Positions 62,048 through 64,000 of a DNA stretch of 64,000 bases are shown piece by piece; position 1 is the first letter of the stretch; each line of letters starts with the position of its first letter. The notes beneath the pieces were generated by a model. That model saw only the letters and a program-made list of their open reading frames with translations, did not search any database and was not told where the DNA came from. Where the stretch lies: the NCBI RefSeq assembly GCF_016862115.1, contig NZ_BOMI01000087.1, forward strand, positions 35,702 through 99,701. Reading direction: 5' to 3'. Made by a program: the position numbers and the translations under genes. Origin of the DNA: Paractinoplanes deccanensis (lineage in GTDB: Bacteria > Actinomycetota > Actinomycetes > Mycobacteriales > Micromonosporaceae).

Positions 62048-62340
62048 GCGACCCCGACGACAGAGCACCCGTCGAGGCGACCACCCTGGACGGTAATGCG
62101 ATGGCGGGCGACCTGCGGGAGCTCTTCGCGGTCGACGTGACCGCGGCGCGCTACAAGTGCGCCGGTTGCGGGCACGCCGACGCGGTCGCCACGCTGATGC
62201 TGTGGGGAGCGCCGACCGGCCGGGTGGCGCGCTGCCCGCACTGCTCCGACGTCGTCCTCCGGGTGGTGCGCGCGCCGGACAGGGTCTTCCTCGACCTCCA
62301 CGGCTGCGTCCGCCTCGAAGTGCCGCTCGCGGACAGCTGA
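62044..62340 (+). CDS. DUF6510 zinc-ribbon protein
   Basis: A 98-residue protein starting at GTG 62044 inside GTGA overlap with the flavin reductase. The zinc ribbon has two Cys pairs, CAGCGH and CPHC, separated by about 30 residues. The N-terminus contains the conserved LDGNAMAGDLRELFAVD, and the end reads LDLHGCVRLEVPL. The family is small and uncharacterised. Its fixed position behind the molybdoenzyme and reductase suggests that it is a third subunit or maturation factor. No signal peptide is present. Confidence 0.85.
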   Translation: MSDPDDRAPVEATTLDGNAMAGDLRELFAVDVTAARYKCAGCGHADAVATLMLWGAPTGRVARCPHCSDVVLRVVRAPDRVFLDLHGCVRLEVPLADS

Positions 62341-62355
62341 GAACCGGCCCGGCGC

Positions 62356-64000
62356 ATGATCGGCGACTCGCGTGATGAGCTGCTGGCCGAGGTGCGCCGG
62401 GCGACCACCCAGGCCGGCCCGGATTTCACGGCCGCCATCGGCGCGGCCCAGAACGAGCTCGTCCGTACGCCCGCGGAAAGCCTCCTGGTGATCCACGGTG
62501 GCCCCGGCACCGGCAAGACGATCACGGCGCTGCGGCGGGTGGCGTGGTTGCTCGACGATCCGGGCACCAAGCTGTCGGCCGCCGACGTGCTGGTGGTGGG
62601 CCCCTCCCCCGCGTACGCCCGGCGCAGTCGCACGCTGCTGGAGGGCTGGGGCCACACCGGCGTGACCCACCGGTCGGTCGCCGGCCTGCTGCCGAAGGCG
62701 GAGGCGGACCGCCCCGAGTCGCTCTACGTGACCCGGCTCAAGGGCGAGGCGCGCATGGCGGGCCTGCTCGGCCGCGCCCTGGAGGGCCACCCCAAGATCA
62801 TTCCTGACGGTACGCCGGCGACGGTCACCGTACGAGGAAGGGCCGTGACCCTCGACCCGGCCACCGTCCAGCGAGTGATCACGACGGCGCGGGCGAGCGA
62901 AGCATCGTCCGGTGACCGCCGCCGGCTGCTGCGAGCGGTCCTCGTCGCCGGCAGCCCCGACCCGGCCCTGGTGCTGGAGGCCGCCGACCTGCTGGCCGAG
63001 CTGATCTGGCCGGAGTTCGACCCGGCCGTCTTCCTGCGCGACCTGTTCGCCTCCCGCGACCGGCTGTCCGCCGCGGCGGGCGAGGAGTTCACCGACCGCG
63101 AGATCAACGCCCTGTACCGCCCCGGCTCCGACTCCGGGCTCGGCAGCGGCTCCCACTCCGGCCTCGGGCACGGCTCCGACTCCCACTCCGGCCTCGGGCA
63201 CGGCTCCAGCTCGGGCCTCGGCTTCGGGTTCGGCTTCAGCGAGGCGGACCTGGCTCTTCTGGACGAGGCGACCCACCTGGCCGGCGCCGCACCCGACCGC
63301 TTCGCCCACGTGCTGGTCGACGAGGCACAGGACCTCTCGCCGATGCAGCTGCGAGCGATCTCCCGCCGATCCGCGAACGGCGCCCTGACCCTGGTCGGCG
63401 ACATGGCCCAGTCCACCGGCCCGTGGGCCCGCGACGACTGGCACGAGGTGCTCGCCCACCTGCCGTCCCCGATGCCGCACGTGCACCGCGAGCTGCGCTT
63501 CGGCTACCGCGTCCCGCGCCAGATCTTCGACCTGGCCGCCGAGCTCCTGCCCACCGCGGCCCCCAGCGTCCAGCCACCGACAACCGTCCGCGACGGCCCC
63601 GCCGACCCGGTCATCGCCCCGGTGGCCGACCCCACGGACCGCGCCGCCGTGGTGGTGGCGGCCGCCGCCGGCCATGCGGCCGAGGGCCGCTCGGTAGCCA
63701 TCGTCTGCCCCCACCGCTGCCGCGACGACATAGCGGCCCTGCTAGACCGGGAACAGCTCGACTGGCACGCGGACCCGGCCACCGACCCGCCGATCACCCT
63801 GCTCGCCCCACACGAGACAAAGGGCCTCGACTTCGAGGCGGCCATCGTCGTCGAGCCCGGCCTCATCGTCGACGACGACCCGCGCGGCCACCGGCTGCTC
63901 TACATCGCCCTGACCCGCGCCACTTCACACCTGCACCTGGTCGGCGCCCCCGAGGACCTACCGGCCGACTTCACCGCGGTTTCCGCTCCACCCGCCCAGG
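62356..64000 (+). CDS. UvrD/HelD-like superfamily 1 helicase (3' end outside window)
   Basis: The frame from ATG 62356 is open to the window end (548 codons). Walker A is GGPGTGKTITALRRVAWLL (GGPGTGKT) and Walker B is VLVDEAQDLSPMQL. Later motifs are ELRFGYRVPRQIFDLA, LLAPHETKGLDFEAAIVVEP (motif V region) and LLYIALTRATSHLHLVG (motif VI). HelD proteins have about 180 residues including a coiled coil before the P-loop; here only about 45 precede it, so it is a short HelD-like member without the RNA-polymerase-channel arms, or a UvrD-like translocase. A Ser/Gly/His repeat lies between the two ATPase halves. The stop codon is not in the window. Confidence 0.88.
   Translation, partial: MIGDSRDELLAEVRRATTQAGPDFTAAIGAAQNELVRTPAESLLVIHGGPGTGKTITALRRVAWLLDDPGTKLSAADVLVVGPSPAYARRSRTLLEGWGHTGVTHRSVAGLLPKAEADRPESLYVTRLKGEARMAGLLGRALEGHPKIIPDGTPATVTVRGRAVTLDPATVQRVITTARASEASSGDRRRLLRAVLVAGSPDPALVLEAADLLAELIWPEFDPAVFLRDLFASRDRLSAAAGEEFTDREINALYRPGSDSGLGSGSHSGLGHGSDSHSGLGHGSSSGLGFGFGFSEADLALLDEATHLAGAAPDRFAHVLVDEAQDLSPMQLRAISRRSANGALTLVGDMAQSTGPWARDDWHEVLAHLPSPMPHVHRELRFGYRVPRQIFDLAAELLPTAAPSVQPPTTVRDGPADPVIAPVADPTDRAAVVVAAAAGHAAEGRSVAIVCPHRCRDDIAALLDREQLDWHADPATDPPITLLAPHETKGLDFEAAIVVEPGLIVDDDPRGHRLLYIALTRATSHLHLVGAPEDLPADFTAVSAPPAQ
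63151..63207. repeat. 27-bp direct repeat inside the helicase gene
   Basis: A 27-bp unit at 63151-63177 recurs exactly at 63181-63207, spacing 30 bp. It encodes SHSGLGHGS twice within a Ser/Gly/His low-complexity linker (GLGSGSHSGLGHGSDSHSGL). Confidence 0.9.

Overview
The window looks like a chromosomal segment of a filamentous actinobacterium, most likely of the Actinoplanes/Micromonosporaceae type. This is inferred from the very high GC content with G/C-saturated third codon positions, frequent GTG/TTG starts, many apparently leaderless promoters (TANNNT about 7 nt before the start codon), ATGA/GTGA translational couplings, Tat and lipoprotein exports, a mycothiol/F420-type redox repertoire and DtxR/IdeR-like iron boxes. 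I see no rRNA, tRNA, prophage, IS element or CRISPR array. The one clear mobile genetic element is an intein.

Layout. 1-8946: end of a LacI regulator, a five-gene Opp/Dpp-type ABC importer, a GH1 beta-glucosidase and a convergent ROK repressor, together a probable beta-glucoside uptake-and-hydrolysis unit. 9019-15346: small accessory genes (methyltransferase, Tat-exported protein, a VOC remnant, a MocR regulator divergent from an EamA exporter with overlapping start codons, a secreted nucleoside hydrolase, a DUF2203 protein). 15378-21432: the parE-parC topoisomerase IV operon, with parE split by a 486-residue HNH intein in the TOPRIM motif. 21571-25134: a class III cyclase divergent from a large AAA/LuxR regulator. 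25299-32787: a DUF5995 protein, then a carbohydrate island in which a LacI regulator, a multidomain glucanase-like protein and a DUF1996 protein share operators of the form GGAGAGCGCTCTCC.

32957-48677: a cation antiporter and a methyltransferase, then a four-gene MoxR ATPase / VWA / DUF5682 / SWIM-DUF5691 cluster resembling E. coli yehLMPQ, a MarR regulator with two operator copies, a GSH/MSH-hydroquinone reductase-like protein, an AAA protein, an F420-type nitroreductase and a decayed multicopper oxidase that reads in frame into the nitroreductase. 48688-52306: a tightly coupled operon of a NrtR-like Nudix regulator, a degenerate kinase, a VWA protein and a divergent adenylosuccinate-synthetase paralogue; I regard this as the best candidate for an undescribed system. 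Iron-box-like sites lie beside its promoter and beside a Cys-rich DUF1540 gene.

53104-60615: two paralogous secreted Ig-like/IPT proteins with a shared 5' leader, a single-pass membrane protein and a secreted subtilisin. 60720-64000: a sulfite-oxidase-fold molybdoenzyme, a flavin reductase and a zinc-ribbon protein in one overlapping operon, followed by the start of a UvrD/HelD-like helicase that runs off the window.

Family assignments rest on reading motifs and overall similarity by eye. No database search was run, and all functions beyond visible motifs are inferences.
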